Below, one piece after another: positions 8,406-18,566 of a stretch of 64,000 nucleotides of DNA. The position numbers were made by a program, and so were the translations under genes. Positions within the stretch are counted from its first letter, which is position 1; every line of letters starts with the position of its first letter. Below the pieces are notes generated by a model that did not search any database, had not been told where the DNA came from, and was given only the letters and a program-made list of their open reading frames with translations. The stretch lies in assembly GCF_014195325.1 (NCBI RefSeq), contig NZ_JACIBK010000002.1, forward strand, positions 496,001-560,000, in the 5' to 3' direction. Origin of the DNA: Rhizobium sp. BK650 (GTDB lineage: Bacteria > Pseudomonadota > Alphaproteobacteria > Rhizobiales > Rhizobiaceae).

Positions 8406-9614
8406 ATGACCGAGGTTTTCATTTACGATCACGTCCGCACGCCCCGCGGCCGCGGCAAGAAGGATGGCGCGCTGCACGAAGTGCCCTCCGTGCGTCTCGC
8501 GGCAAAGACGCTGGAGGCGATCCGCGACCGCAACGGACTGAATACAGAAACGGTCGACGACATCATCATGGGCTGTGTCGATCCGGTCATGGATGCCGGT
8601 GCCGTCATCCCCAAGGCCGCTGCTTTCGAAGCCGGTTATTCTACGAGGGCGCCCGGCATGCAGATCTCCCGCTTCTGCGCGTCAGGCCTGGATGCGGTGA
8701 ATTTCGGCGCCGGCAAGATCGCGCAGGGCGCCGATGACATAGTGATTGCCGGTGGCGTCGAGAGCATGTCCCGCGTCGGTCTCGGCATGTCCGGCGGCGC
8801 CTGGTTCATGGACCCTTCGGTGAATTTCCCGGCCTATTTCATGCCCCAGGGTGTCTCGGCCGATCTCATCGCCACCAAATATGGGTTTTCCCGTGATGAT
8901 GTCGATGCCTATGCCGTCGAAAGCCAAAAGCGGGCGGCGAATGCATGGAACAACGGCTGGTTCAAGAATTCCGTCATTCCCGTCAAGGACCAGAATGGCC
9001 TGACCATCCTTGCCCATGACGAGCATATGCGACCCGGCACCGATATGCAGGCGCTCGCCTCCCTCAATCCCTCCTTCCAGATGCCGGGCGAAATGGGTGG
9101 CTTCGAAGCCGTTGCCATTCAGGCCCATCCGGAAGTCGAACGTGTCAATTATGTCCATCATGCCGGCAATTCCTCCGGCATCGTCGATGGCGCGGCTGCG
9201 GTTCTGCTAGGCTCGAAGGCCGGGGGGGCAAGCATGGGCCTGAAACCACGTGCCCGCATCAGGGCCTTCGCCAATATCGGCTCCGATCCAGCCCTGATGC
9301 TGACCGGCCCCGTCGATGTCACCGAAAAGCTGTTGAAGCGAACGGGCATAACGCTTGCCGATATCGATCTTTTCGAGCTGAACGAGGCCTTCGCCGCAGT
9401 CGTCCTGCGCTACATGCAGGCCTTCGATATCGCGCACGACAAGATCAACGTCAATGGCGGCGCGATCGCTATGGGCCACCCGCTCGGTGCCACCGGCGCC
9501 ATGATCCTCGGCACCGTTCTGGATGAGCTGGAGCGCCGCGATCTCAACACCGCGCTGGTCACTCTCTGCATCGGCGCCGGCATGGGCACGGCAACCGTCA
9601 TCGAACGCGTCTAA
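8406..9614 (+). CDS. fadA: Acetyl-CoA C-acyltransferase (3-ketoacyl-CoA thiolase)
   Basis: 402 residues, starting at ATG 8406 after AGGGAGATG; the frame extends 84 bases further upstream without support. It catalyses thiolytic cleavage of 3-ketoacyl-CoA, the last beta-oxidation step. The nucleophilic Cys91 is in [11 protein letters not shown]. The His of [16 protein letters not shown] and the second Cys in LCIGAGMG complete the thiolase active site, and NEAFA is the conserved adenine-loop region. Stop is 12 bases before the next gene, whose ribosome site overlaps this spacer, so fadA and fadB are surely co-transcribed. Confidence 0.95.
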   Translation: MTEVFIYDHVRTPRGRGKKDGALHEVPSVRLAAKTLEAIRDRNGLNTETVDDIIMGCVDPVMDAGAVIPKAAAFEAGYSTRAPGMQISRFCASGLDAVNFGAGKIAQGADDIVIAGGVESMSRVGLGMSGGAWFMDPSVNFPAYFMPQGVSADLIATKYGFSRDDVDAYAVESQKRAANAWNNGWFKNSVIPVKDQNGLTILAHDEHMRPGTDMQALASLNPSFQMPGEMGGFEAVAIQAHPEVERVNYVHHAGNSSGIVDGAAAVLLGSKAGGASMGLKPRARIRAFANIGSDPALMLTGPVDVTEKLLKRTGITLADIDLFELNEAFAAVVLRYMQAFDIAHDKINVNGGAIAMGHPLGATGAMILGTVLDELERRDLNTALVTLCIGAGMGTATVIERV

Positions 9615-9626
9615 GGGAGAGAGACG

Positions 9627-11840
9627 ATGAGCTACACCAATTTCACCGTCGAGACCGATGCGGATGGTATTGCCCTGGTCACCTGGGACATGCCCGGCAA
9701 ATCGATGAACGTCTTCACCGAGGAAGTGATGAACGAGCTCGATGCCATCATCGATGCCACGGTTACCGACAGCGCCGTCAAGGGTGTGGTCATCACCTCA
9801 GGCAAGTCCTCTTTCTCAGGCGGCGCCGATCTCTCGATGATCAAGTCGATGTTCTCCTTCTACCAGCAGGAGAAGGCCGCGAACCCCGATGGTGCCGCGC
9901 AAAAACTCTTCGATCTCGTCGGCCGCATGACCGGCCTCTTTCGCAAGCTCGAAACCTGCGGTAAGCCCTGGGTTTCGGCCATCAATGGCACCTGCATGGG
10001 CGGTGCCTTCGAGATGGCGCTCGCCTGCCACGGCCGCGTCGCCTCCAATTCGAAAAGCGTCAAGATCGCCCTGCCGGAAGTCAAGGTCGGCATCTTCCCA
10101 GGCGCCGGTGGTACGCAGCGCGTCTCGCGCCTGACCGATGCCCAGTCCGCCTTGCAGATGATGACCACAGGCCAGTCGCTGAACGCCTCCCGCGCCAAGG
10201 CGATGAACCTCGTCCATCAGGTGGTCGAGCCGGACCAGCTCATTTCCGCCGCCAAGCAGATGATCAAGGACGGTCTGAAGCCCGTAGCCCCCTGGGACGA
10301 AAAGGGTTTTAAGGTCCCCGGCGGTGGCATCTGGACGCCGGCTGCGGCCCAGCTCTGGCCGGCAGCCCCCGCCATCCTGCGCCGCGAAACATCAGGCAAT
10401 TATCCAAGCGCGCTTGCCATCCTGAAATGCGTCTATGAAGGCCTGCAGGTTCCCTTCGACACGGCGCTGAAGATCGAGCAGCGCTATTTCACGCAGGTGC
10501 TGCAGACCACCGAAGCCTTCTCGATGATCCGCTCGCTCTTTATCTCCATGCAGGAACTCGGCAAGGGCGCCCGCCGCCCGGCTGGAGTGCCGAAGACCGA
10601 GCTGAAGAAGGTCGGCGTCGTTGGCGCGGGCTTCATGGGCGCCTCCATCGCTTATGTCACGGCCGCCGCCGGCTTCGAAGTCACCCTCATCGACCGCGAT
10701 ATCGAAGCCGCCACAAAGGGCAGAGGCGTCGGCGAAGGCCTCGTCAAGGATTCGATCGGTAAGGGCCGTCTTACGCAGGAGGAGGGAGCCGCCCTTCTTT
10801 CTCGCATCACGCCCTCTGCCGACTACACCGATTTGAGGGACGTCGATCTCGTCATCGAGGCGGTATTCGAGGATCGCGCCGTCAAGAAGGCGGTCATCGA
10901 GCAGGTGGAAGCCGTCATCCCGGAAACCACCATCTTCGCCTCCAACACCTCGACCCTTCCGATCACGGGCCTTGCCGAAAATTCGAAGCGCCCGGAACAG
11001 TTCATCGGCGTGCATTTCTTCTCACCAGTCGAAAAGATGATGCTGACCGAGGTCATCCTCGGCAAGAACACCGGCGACCGGGCGCTTGCCGTGGCTCTCG
11101 ATTACGTCGCGGCCATCAAGAAGACGCCGATCGTCGTCAACGATACCAGGGGTTTCTTCGTCAACCGCTGCGTCTTCCGCTACATCCACGAAGCCTATGA
11201 CATGCTGATCGAAGGCGTGCCGGCGGCGATGATTGAGAATGCCGCCAAGATGGCCGGCATGCCGGTTGGTCCGCTGTCGCTGAACGATGAAGTGGCGATC
11301 GATCTCTCACAGAAGATACTCAAGGCGACCGTCGCCGATCTCGGCCCCATGGCCGTCGACGAACGCCACCTTGCCCTCATCAACAAGCTGGTGGACGAGC
11401 TCGGCCGTCGCGGCCGCAAGAACGGCAAGGGCTTCTACGAATATCCGGCCAAGCCCGCCAAGAAATTCCTCTGGCCCGAATTGAAGACGTTCTATCCGCA
11501 GAAACCGGCCGACGAGATCGACGTCACCGCGTTGAGGCAGCGCTTCCTGGTGACGATCGCGCTCGAGGCGGCCCGCGCCATGGAAGAGGGCATTGTCACC
11601 GACCCGCGAGAGGCTGATGTCGGCTCCATCCTCGGTTTCGGCTTTGCGCCCTATACCGGCGGTGCGCTGAGCTATATCGATGGTATGGGCGTGAAGGCCT
11701 TCGTGGAGACAGCCGAAAAGCTGGCTTCCAGCTATGGCGACCATTTCAAGCCGACGCGGCTGCTGAAGGACATGGCTGCCAAAGGCGAGACATTCTACGG
11801 TCGCTTCGATCCTTATCCGGCCGCCGGTAAGGCGGCGTAA
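9627..11840 (+). CDS. fadB: Bifunctional enoyl-CoA hydratase / 3-hydroxyacyl-CoA dehydrogenase
   Basis: 737 residues, the usual size of the multifunctional alpha subunit (FadB/FadJ). The N-terminal crotonase domain (about 1-190) has the oxyanion-hole segment FSGGADLSMI, the NGTCMGGAFEMAL turn, and the Glu-bearing LPEVKVGIFPGAGGTQR. After a linker, the NAD domain begins at about 330 with GVVGAGFMGASIAY and includes the catalytic His segment IGVHFFSPVEKM. The C-terminal 3HCDH domains run from about 515. It carries out the two middle steps of beta-oxidation and is expected to pair with the thiolase just upstream. Gene order thiolase then FadB is the reverse of E. coli fadBA. Confidence 0.95.
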   Translation: MSYTNFTVETDADGIALVTWDMPGKSMNVFTEEVMNELDAIIDATVTDSAVKGVVITSGKSSFSGGADLSMIKSMFSFYQQEKAANPDGAAQKLFDLVGRMTGLFRKLETCGKPWVSAINGTCMGGAFEMALACHGRVASNSKSVKIALPEVKVGIFPGAGGTQRVSRLTDAQSALQMMTTGQSLNASRAKAMNLVHQVVEPDQLISAAKQMIKDGLKPVAPWDEKGFKVPGGGIWTPAAAQLWPAAPAILRRETSGNYPSALAILKCVYEGLQVPFDTALKIEQRYFTQVLQTTEAFSMIRSLFISMQELGKGARRPAGVPKTELKKVGVVGAGFMGASIAYVTAAAGFEVTLIDRDIEAATKGRGVGEGLVKDSIGKGRLTQEEGAALLSRITPSADYTDLRDVDLVIEAVFEDRAVKKAVIEQVEAVIPETTIFASNTSTLPITGLAENSKRPEQFIGVHFFSPVEKMMLTEVILGKNTGDRALAVALDYVAAIKKTPIVVNDTRGFFVNRCVFRYIHEAYDMLIEGVPAAMIENAAKMAGMPVGPLSLNDEVAIDLSQKILKATVADLGPMAVDERHLALINKLVDELGRRGRKNGKGFYEYPAKPAKKFLWPELKTFYPQKPADEIDVTALRQRFLVTIALEAARAMEEGIVTDPREADVGSILGFGFAPYTGGALSYIDGMGVKAFVETAEKLASSYGDHFKPTRLLKDMAAKGETFYGRFDPYPAAGKAA

Positions 11841-11848
11841 TTGGTGAG

Positions 11849-11884
11849 GCGGCGCGGCTCGTCAGAACCGGAGCCGCCCGCCGC
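11849..11884 (+). terminator. GC-rich hairpin after fadB
   Basis: GCGGCGCGGCTC (11849-11860) pairs with GAGCCG-CC-CGCCGC (11871-11884) over a ten-base loop, starting eight bases after the fadB stop. It lacks a U-tract, so it may stabilise the 3' end rather than terminate alone. A further short palindrome, TTGAC-TTC-GTCAA, lies at 11895-11907. Confidence 0.5.
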
Positions 11885-12035
11885 ACATCCCTCGTTGACT
11901 TCGTCAAGATATCAATCGGCATCTTCAACCGATCCAGCCGGGCGGGCTCACAAATTTCGCGCGCAACGCCTATATGCCAATCCGGAATCATGACAAGAAG
12001 CGTGCAAGGCACACTTCAGTTTAGGTGATGAAATC

Positions 12036-13058
12036 ATGAAGAAGATCGGCTTTCTCTCGTTCGGGCACTGGACGCCCTCGCCGCAATCTCAGACGCGGTC
12101 GGCTGGCGATACGTTGTTGCAGTCGATCGATCTTGCGGTCGCTGCGGAAGAGCTGGGTGCAGATGGCGCTTATTTCCGTGTCCATCATTTTGCGCGGCAG
12201 CTTGCTTCGCCTTTCCCGCTGCTGGCCGCCGTCGGTGCGAGGACCAATCGCATCGAGATCGGCACGGCTGTTATCGACATGCGTTATGAGAACCCGCTTT
12301 ACATGGCGGAAGACGCTGGTGCGGCCGATCTGATCTCGCGCGGACGCCTGCAACTCGGCATCAGTCGCGGCTCGCCCGAGCAGGTCATCGAGGGCTGGCG
12401 CTATTTCGGCTATAACCCGCCGGAAGGCCAGAGCGACGCCGATATGGGCCGCCGCCATGCCGAGGTTTTCCTGGAAGTGCTGAAGGGCGAAGGCTTCGCC
12501 GAGCCCAATCCGCGGCCGATGTTCCCCAACCCGCCCGGCCTTCTGCGCCTCGAGCCGCATTCCGAGGGTCTGCGCGAGCGCATCTGGTGGGGCGCGGGTT
12601 CGAACGCGACGGCGGTTTGGGCCGCCAAACTTGGCATGAACCTGCAGAGCTCGACGCTGAAGGATGATGAAACCGGAGAAGCTTTCCATATTCAGCAGGC
12701 CAAACAGATCCGCGCCTATCGCGAGGCCTGGAAGGAAGCCGGCCATCAGCGCGAGCCGCGCGTTTCCGTCAGCCGCAGCATCTTTGCGTTGGTGAACGAT
12801 CGCGACCGTTCCTATTTCGGCTACGGCAATGAAGGCCAAGACAAGATCGGCTTCATCGACGAGAATACCAGGGCGATCTTCGGTCGCTCCTATGCAGCCG
12901 AGCCCGACGCTCTCATTGAGGAGCTGAAGAAGGACGAGGCGATCGCCGAGGCCGACACGCTGCTGCTCACCGTTCCCAACCAGCTTGGCGTGGACTACAA
13001 CGCCCACGTCATTGAATCGATCCTGAAATATGTCGCTCCGGCGCTCGGCTGGCGGTGA
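12036..13058 (+). CDS. LLM-class flavin-dependent oxidoreductase
   Basis: 340 residues with the TIM-barrel pattern of bacterial-luciferase-like monooxygenases. The start MKKIGFLSFGHWTPS fits the first strand. AAEELGADGAYFRVHHFA (about 36-53) matches the family's flavin-pocket region, TNRIEIGTAVIDMRYENP the segment before the substrate loop, and RLQLGISRGSPEQV the phosphate-binding area. It uses reduced FMN supplied by a separate reductase; the substrate is unknown. It stands alone, 195 bases after fadB, and converges with the MFS gene 18 bases away. Confidence 0.9.
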   Translation: MKKIGFLSFGHWTPSPQSQTRSAGDTLLQSIDLAVAAEELGADGAYFRVHHFARQLASPFPLLAAVGARTNRIEIGTAVIDMRYENPLYMAEDAGAADLISRGRLQLGISRGSPEQVIEGWRYFGYNPPEGQSDADMGRRHAEVFLEVLKGEGFAEPNPRPMFPNPPGLLRLEPHSEGLRERIWWGAGSNATAVWAAKLGMNLQSSTLKDDETGEAFHIQQAKQIRAYREAWKEAGHQREPRVSVSRSIFALVNDRDRSYFGYGNEGQDKIGFIDENTRAIFGRSYAAEPDALIEELKKDEAIAEADTLLLTVPNQLGVDYNAHVIESILKYVAPALGWR

Positions 13059-13076
13059 TCGCGCTGGGCGACGGGG

Positions 13077-14264
13077 CTACGCCGTCGCCGTCTTCCTCGT
13101 CGTGCGCATCGCCATCAGACCACCGATGCTGACGAGGACGATGGCGGTCGCGTAAATATCGGTGGTCATGCCATAGCCGATCGACCTGACGAGAAAGCCG
13201 GCAAGGATTGCGGGCAGGCTGAAGGCAAGATAGCTCTGGATGTAAAACGCGGAAAGCAGGCCGGCCCGCTCTTCCGGCTTGGCAAGCGGCATGATCGTGC
13301 CGATCGAACCAAGGAAATTCGTGCCGAAGCCTGCACCGGTAAAAAACGTGCCGATAAGCAGCAGCGGCACGTTGGCAAGATGCACGCCCGCAACGACCGT
13401 TGCGATACCGATCGTCTGAGACGTAACGCCGAAGCCAAGATTGGCGCTGGGGCTGCGGCTGCGGCGCAGGAAGACGGCAATTGCACCCGACAGCATGAGT
13501 GCTGCGACGACCGCGCCACCGGTCAGTGGCGCGCGGCTGCCGGTGGTCGAGGCGACCAGTGAAGGCACGAGCGACAGGTAGAAGCCGCCGAGCGTCCAGT
13601 TGGCGATATTGATTGGCGTCACCAGCGACAGCGGCTTCTTCACCTGCTGCGGAATGAAGATCGTCGGCTTCAGCGAGGCGAAGACGCCAGGCCGCGTGCC
13701 GCCGGTTTCTCGCGTCAGCCACAGCGTTGCGGCCTGTGCCACAAAGGCCGCAAGCAGCAGGGCATAGACGAGATGCAGGGGCTCCGGCCCATATTGTATC
13801 AGCGCGCTGGTGCCGATCGCACCGATCGCCATGCCGGAGAGCGGCGCGATGGAGTTGACGATCTGCCCTTTGGCCCGATCGATATCGACAAGCGCTGCAC
13901 CGAGGGAGGCGCCGGCGATACCGGTTGCAATCCCCTGCACGATGCGCGCGGCGATCAGCCATTCCGGCCCGCTGGCGATGGTAAATAGGGCCATGGCTAT
14001 GATTTCGAGCACCAGCGCGCCGAAAATGACCGGCCGTCGTCCAAGGTGATCGGAGATGGAACCGGCAATCAGGAGGGCTGCAAGCAATGCGAAGGCATAG
14101 ACGGCAAAGATGACGGTGATGAGGATGGGAGAGACGGCGAAGGCTTCCTGATAGATACGATAGAGCGGCGTCGGCGCTGCCGAAGCTCCGAAGAGGATGG
14201 CAAGCGTCAGAGCATGGAACCCCATGGGCGAGGAGTTCTTGACGGATTCAGGAGCGGCGACCAT
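13077..14264 (-). CDS. MFS transporter, probable drug/metabolite exporter
   Basis: 395 residues with about twelve hydrophobic segments. The loop after the second segment carries the MFS motif A variant GSISDHLGRRP (about 67-77), and the fourth to fifth segments contain the Gly-rich GIATGIAGASLGAALV typical of the exporter-type motif C region. Divergent transcription from a TetR-type regulator 234 bases away is the classic arrangement of an inducible efflux pump. The exported compound cannot be told from sequence. Confidence 0.88.
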   Translation of the reverse strand: MVAAPESVKNSSPMGFHALTLAILFGASAAPTPLYRIYQEAFAVSPILITVIFAVYAFALLAALLIAGSISDHLGRRPVIFGALVLEIIAMALFTIASGPEWLIAARIVQGIATGIAGASLGAALVDIDRAKGQIVNSIAPLSGMAIGAIGTSALIQYGPEPLHLVYALLLAAFVAQAATLWLTRETGGTRPGVFASLKPTIFIPQQVKKPLSLVTPINIANWTLGGFYLSLVPSLVASTTGSRAPLTGGAVVAALMLSGAIAVFLRRSRSPSANLGFGVTSQTIGIATVVAGVHLANVPLLLIGTFFTGAGFGTNFLGSIGTIMPLAKPEERAGLLSAFYIQSYLAFSLPAILAGFLVRSIGYGMTTDIYATAIVLVSIGGLMAMRTTRKTATA

Positions 14265-14498
14265 ATTAAAATCTCTTAAAGCTAAATCGTTGCGTTAAAT
14301 TCATCTAGGTAAGGGAAATAGCAAAAGCAAATAATTTGCGTTAATAGGTCGATGAAAATTTCTGAACTATCGGGTACTGAAGCAATTGCAGCAAAAGTGT
14401 AGATCGATTTGAGGCCGCGGCGTGCTAAAACACTTGAAGCGTGCCAGGCGAATCTGAAAGGTCGCGGTGCGCTTAAGGGCGGAAAAGTTGGGTTCGAA
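14265..14498. promoter_or_regulatory. Divergent control region between MFS exporter and TetR regulator
   Basis: A 234-base AT-rich gap. The nonamer TTGCGTTAA occurs twice in the same orientation at 14290-14298 and 14336-14344, 46 bases apart, the best candidate for regulator contact sites. I did not find a long palindrome of the usual TetR type. Confidence 0.35.
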
Positions 14499-15062
14499 AT
14501 GGCAGTGAAAGAGAATATCCGTCCCGGTGGCAGAAGTGCGCGTGTTCAGGCTTCGGTCCATGCCGCAGTACGCCAGCTCCTTGCGGAGATAAGCCGCACG
14601 GAAATCACCGTTCCGCTGATCGCGGCGCGTGCAGGTGTGACCCCATCCACCATCTATCGCCGTTGGGGCGATCTGCAGGAACTGTTGGCCGACGTCGCCG
14701 TCGAGCGTCTTCGTCCTGACATGGAGCCGGTCGATACCGGCACTGGCGCCGGTGATCTGCAAGCATGGGCCGAGCAATATGCAGAGGAAATGTCCTCCGG
14801 CCCCGGTCGTGAATATGTCCGGGATGTGCTCTCCGCCCAGACAGGCGACAACGCAAGTAAATGCTGCAACTTCACCCGCCAGCAGATCGAGACGATCGCT
14901 CGTCGGGCGAAGGAAAGGGGCGAGACCTTTCCCGCGGTCGATGCAGTGATGGACCGCGTGGTGGCTCCGATCATGTACCGTATCCTGTTCGGTGACGTCC
15001 CGACTGCCGCCCGCGTGCAGGAGCTTGTCGGTCAAGTCTTTGGTCGGCGCAAGGCCGCCTGA
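14499..15062 (+). CDS. TetR/AcrR-family transcriptional regulator
   Basis: 187 residues from ATG 14499 (MAVKENIRPGGRSARVQ); an upstream start would add 30 unlikely residues. The N-terminal helix-turn-helix is clear: ITVPLIAARAGVTPSTIYRRWGDLQELL (split here as ITVPLIAARAGV / TPSTIYRRWGDL), about residues 46-73, is the TetR recognition helix pattern. The C-terminal half is the ligand-binding and dimer domain and contains adjacent Cys residues (SKCCNF). It probably represses the divergent MFS gene. Its stop is three bases from the stop of the convergent kinase gene. Confidence 0.9.
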   Translation: MAVKENIRPGGRSARVQASVHAAVRQLLAEISRTEITVPLIAARAGVTPSTIYRRWGDLQELLADVAVERLRPDMEPVDTGTGAGDLQAWAEQYAEEMSSGPGREYVRDVLSAQTGDNASKCCNFTRQQIETIARRAKERGETFPAVDAVMDRVVAPIMYRILFGDVPTAARVQELVGQVFGRRKAA

Positions 15063-15065
15063 TCT

Positions 15066-18000
15066 TCACTCGGCGGCGGTGCGCTTCAAGCCGGAGATCT
15101 GCGTGATATAGGCGCGTAATGCAGCCGGACGCACCGGCTTGTGCTGCACCGCGATGCCGTGCTTTTCCGCCTCGGCCCGCACTTCCGGCGTCCTGTCGGC
15201 TGTAACGAGAAGGGCAGGAATCTCTATGCCGAAATTCTGTCTGAGATGCATGATTGCTTGGACCCCGCTTCCGTCGGCGAGATGATAGTCGGCGATGACG
15301 AGATCCGGCGGCTGACGCATCGAAAGCGTTTGGACGGCGGAGAGTGAATCCACGGCTTCGGTATCGCAGCCCCATCCCTCGATCAGGAGCCGCATGCCTT
15401 CGAGGATCTTCGGTTCGTTGTCGATGCACAGGATGCGCAATCCCTTCAGCGGTTGGGCCGTGCCGTCGACAGGAACGACGGCTGTGGCGGCTTCCGCGCT
15501 CTTCGAAATATCAAGCGGCATGAGGATACGGAATTCCGTACCCCTGCCATGCGTCGAATGAAGTTCGACCTTATGGCCGAGCACACGGGCGATGCGGTCG
15601 ACGATGGACAGGCCGAGGCCGAGGCCCGATGCGGTCTTGGCCCCTTCATCCAGCCGAGCGAATTCCTTGAATACTGTTCGGAATTTCGAAGGCGGAATAC
15701 CGATGCCGGAATCCATCACCTGGATCATCACTTGATTGCCACGTCGCCTGACCCCGACCAGCACCTTGCCGCTGATGGTATATTTGATGGCGTTGGAAAC
15801 GAGGTTCTGCACCAGACGGCGCAGCAGGTTCGGATCGGAGCGTACCTGCAGTGACGTTGGCATCACCCTGAGCTTCAGTTTCTTCTCGCGGGCGATGGGC
15901 GCAAAATCGGTTTCGATTCGCGCAAGCAGGTCGGAAAGCGGCACGGACGCGAGCCGCGGGCGCATGGCGCCGGTATCGAGCCGGGAAATATCGAGCACGG
16001 CGCCGAGAATGGTCTCGACCGATTCAAGCGCAGAGTCGATATTGCGCACGATCAGGCTGTTTTCCGATTGCGCCATGCGTTCGACGAGGGCCGAAGAATA
16101 GAGCCGGGCCGCATTGAGTGGCTGCAGGATATCGTGCCCGGCGGCAGCGAAGAAGCGCGTCTTGCCGATATTTGCCTCATCTGCCGCAGCGCGTGCCTCC
16201 GCAAGCTCTGTATTGACACGGGTTAGTTCCGCGGTGCGCTCCGCCACGCGCTGTTCCAGCGTCTCGTTTGCCTGTTTCAGCGCCCTGTCGGCCGTCACAC
16301 GCTGGGTGATATCGGTGAAGGTCGCGACGATACCCTTGTCCGGCATGGCGTTTGAGCGCACTTCGATGATGCGCTCGCCGCCGGCGAGCACCAGCGGAAA
16401 GGGCTTGTCGAGCGTCAGGAAATGCCGCACCGCTTGGCCCTGGTCGCTGGGCGCGATATCGCCGCGCTGGCTGAGGATATTGACGATATCCGAGAGCGGA
16501 AAGCCGACCTGGCCGGCATTCTCAGGTAAGTCCAGCAATTGCCGGAAGCGACGGTTCCAGATCGTCAATCGGTTGGAACTATCGAAGACGGCAATGCCCT
16601 GGTCCATCTGTGAAAGCGCGGTCTGCAGCATATCCTGATTATACTGCAGCGCTTCGCTCGCCTGATCGAGCAGCCATGCGGTGTCGGACGACGCATCCTC
16701 GATCTTCTGCAGGATCAGCGACAACACCAGCCGCGCCGAGGACGAGCCGATGGCGCTGCCGAGAAGCTGCTCGGTGAAATGGATGAGCGCCATGTCGGCC
16801 GGCTGGTCGTCCTCCAGTTTGCGTCCGGAACTCTGCTCATACGTTGCAAGCGAGCGCTGCATGCGCTCCTCGCCGAGATAGCGAGCGATGGCCGTCTTGA
16901 GGTCGCCGACGCTGATGCGGGTCTTCCAGCCGCGTGTCGCAAATTGCGAACGCGAATGCCGCTTGACGAAGATGCCGGCCTGGATGCGCTCCAGCGGCTT
17001 GGCATTGCGGGTCAGCGACCCCACGATGAAGGCGGCAGCATTGACGAGCAGGCTCATCGCCGTCGCGTTGACGAGGGGATCGGCATTCGGCCCGATAAAG
17101 AGCGTCGTGCCGGGAAAGATGAAGCCCAGGAAATTGCTCGCGACATAGGAATAATCCGGCCCGCCGAGCGACGGCAGAAAGAGCAGGTAGACCCAGGTGA
17201 CGAAGCCGGATGAGAGGCCGAGGATGGCGCCGCGCGCATTCGCCCGCCGCCAGATCATGCCGCCGAAGAGGGCGGGTGCGATCTGCGCGATAGCGGCAAA
17301 CGACAGCAGGCCGATCGAGGCAAGGCCTGTCGTGCTGTCCGTCGAACGGTAATAGGCATAACCCAGCAGCAGCACGGCGAAGATGGCGCTGCGGCGGATA
17401 TTGAGCAGGCTCTTTGCGAAGTCGTCACGCTGGCTCGCAAGACCTGCGAGCTTCCGGCGCAGGAAGAACGGCATGACGATGTCGTTCGAGACCATGATGG
17501 AAAGCGCCACGGAATCGACGATCACCATGGCGGTTGCCGCTGAAAAGCCGCCGATGAAGGTGATCAACGAGACAACAGGCATTTGCCCCGCAAGCGGCAG
17601 CGTAAGAACATAAAGATCGACATTGCCGTTGCCGCCGAAGACGAGCAGCCCGCCGATCGCGACCGGCAATACGAAGAGATTGATGGCGACCAGATAAAGC
17701 GGGAAGAGAATGCCCGCGAGCCGGAGCTGTTTTGCGGTACGGTTTTCGACGACGGTCACATGGAACTGGCGCGGCAGCATGATGATCGCGAAGGCAGAGA
17801 GCAGCGTCAGCGTGATCCAGCGGCTGAGCGGCGTCTGATAGCCAAGCGCGGAAGACACCAACTCGTTCCCAGATCCTTTTCGCCAGAGATCGCTTGGCCC
17901 GTCGAACAGGAACCAGATGACGCAGACGCCTGCCGTCAGGAAGGCAACGAGCTTCACCATCGATTCCATCGATACCGCAAGGATGAGCCCGTCCTGATGT

Positions 18001-18566
18001 TCGGTCGCATCGGTATGGCGGGTGCCGAACATGATGGCGAAGCAGGCAAGCACCAGCGTGACGATCAGCGGCAGGTCGAGGAAATAAAGGTTGCCGCTGC
18101 CGATGCCATAATCCGACGGGTTGACCATCGCCGTGACAGTCGCTGAAATGGATTTCAGCTGCAGCGCGATATAGGGAATGGTGCCGATGAGGCAAATCAG
18201 CGCAACGATGGTTGCGACGGTGGAATTCTTGCCGTAGCGCGCGGCGACGAAATCGGCGACCGACGTCAGTTTCTCGGCCTTGGCGAGTTCGATGATTCGT
18301 TTCAAGAGCGGCATGCCGAGCGTGAAGACGAGGATCGGTCCGATATAAATGCCGGCAAATTCCAACCCATTATGGGCCGCAAGGCCGACGCCGCCGAAAT
18401 AGGTCCAGGACGTACAATAGATTGCCAGGCTCAGCGCATAGACCACGGGTCGGCCGCCTTCCGGCACGCCGAATTTCCGGCTCCGGCGGTCGCCGTAGCT
18501 TGCCACTGCGAAAAGCAGCAGAAGATAGCCCAAGGCAAACGCGAATATGACCCAGCCTGGAAGCAT
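15066..18566 (-). CDS. Hybrid sensor histidine kinase with N-terminal sodium/solute symporter module
   Basis: 1166 residues. Residues ~1-490 form a multi-span membrane module like the SSS (SLC5) transporter family (CTSWTYFGGVGLAAHNGLEF, SVADFVAARYGKNSTVA). Then come a linker, a PAS domain (~640-755, LSQMDQGIAVFDSSNRL), a coiled coil, and a HisKA domain with the phospho-His in FAAAGHDILQPLNAARLYSS (~812). The ATPase has NLVSNAIKYT and GLGLGLSIVDR, and a C-terminal receiver (~1042-1162) has acceptor Asp in LVIADYHLADGSG. The architecture matches CrbS-like kinases linked to acetate and short-chain carbon use in other proteobacteria. No CrbR-type response regulator is adjacent. Function here is inferred from architecture. 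Confidence 0.92.
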   Translation of the reverse strand: MLPGWVIFAFALGYLLLLFAVASYGDRRSRKFGVPEGGRPVVYALSLAIYCTSWTYFGGVGLAAHNGLEFAGIYIGPILVFTLGMPLLKRIIELAKAEKLTSVADFVAARYGKNSTVATIVALICLIGTIPYIALQLKSISATVTAMVNPSDYGIGSGNLYFLDLPLIVTLVLACFAIMFGTRHTDATEHQDGLILAVSMESMVKLVAFLTAGVCVIWFLFDGPSDLWRKGSGNELVSSALGYQTPLSRWITLTLLSAFAIIMLPRQFHVTVVENRTAKQLRLAGILFPLYLVAINLFVLPVAIGGLLVFGGNGNVDLYVLTLPLAGQMPVVSLITFIGGFSAATAMVIVDSVALSIMVSNDIVMPFFLRRKLAGLASQRDDFAKSLLNIRRSAIFAVLLLGYAYYRSTDSTTGLASIGLLSFAAIAQIAPALFGGMIWRRANARGAILGLSSGFVTWVYLLFLPSLGGPDYSYVASNFLGFIFPGTTLFIGPNADPLVNATAMSLLVNAAAFIVGSLTRNAKPLERIQAGIFVKRHSRSQFATRGWKTRISVGDLKTAIARYLGEERMQRSLATYEQSSGRKLEDDQPADMALIHFTEQLLGSAIGSSSARLVLSLILQKIEDASSDTAWLLDQASEALQYNQDMLQTALSQMDQGIAVFDSSNRLTIWNRRFRQLLDLPENAGQVGFPLSDIVNILSQRGDIAPSDQGQAVRHFLTLDKPFPLVLAGGERIIEVRSNAMPDKGIVATFTDITQRVTADRALKQANETLEQRVAERTAELTRVNTELAEARAAADEANIGKTRFFAAAGHDILQPLNAARLYSSALVERMAQSENSLIVRNIDSALESVETILGAVLDISRLDTGAMRPRLASVPLSDLLARIETDFAPIAREKKLKLRVMPTSLQVRSDPNLLRRLVQNLVSNAIKYTISGKVLVGVRRRGNQVMIQVMDSGIGIPPSKFRTVFKEFARLDEGAKTASGLGLGLSIVDRIARVLGHKVELHSTHGRGTEFRILMPLDISKSAEAATAVVPVDGTAQPLKGLRILCIDNEPKILEGMRLLIEGWGCDTEAVDSLSAVQTLSMRQPPDLVIADYHLADGSGVQAIMHLRQNFGIEIPALLVTADRTPEVRAEAEKHGIAVQHKPVRPAALRAYITQISGLKRTAAE

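Noticed and set aside
12021..13007. 328-codon open frame opposite the flavin oxidoreductase
   Set aside because: Shadow frame; the plus-strand protein has clear family motifs and a plausible start.
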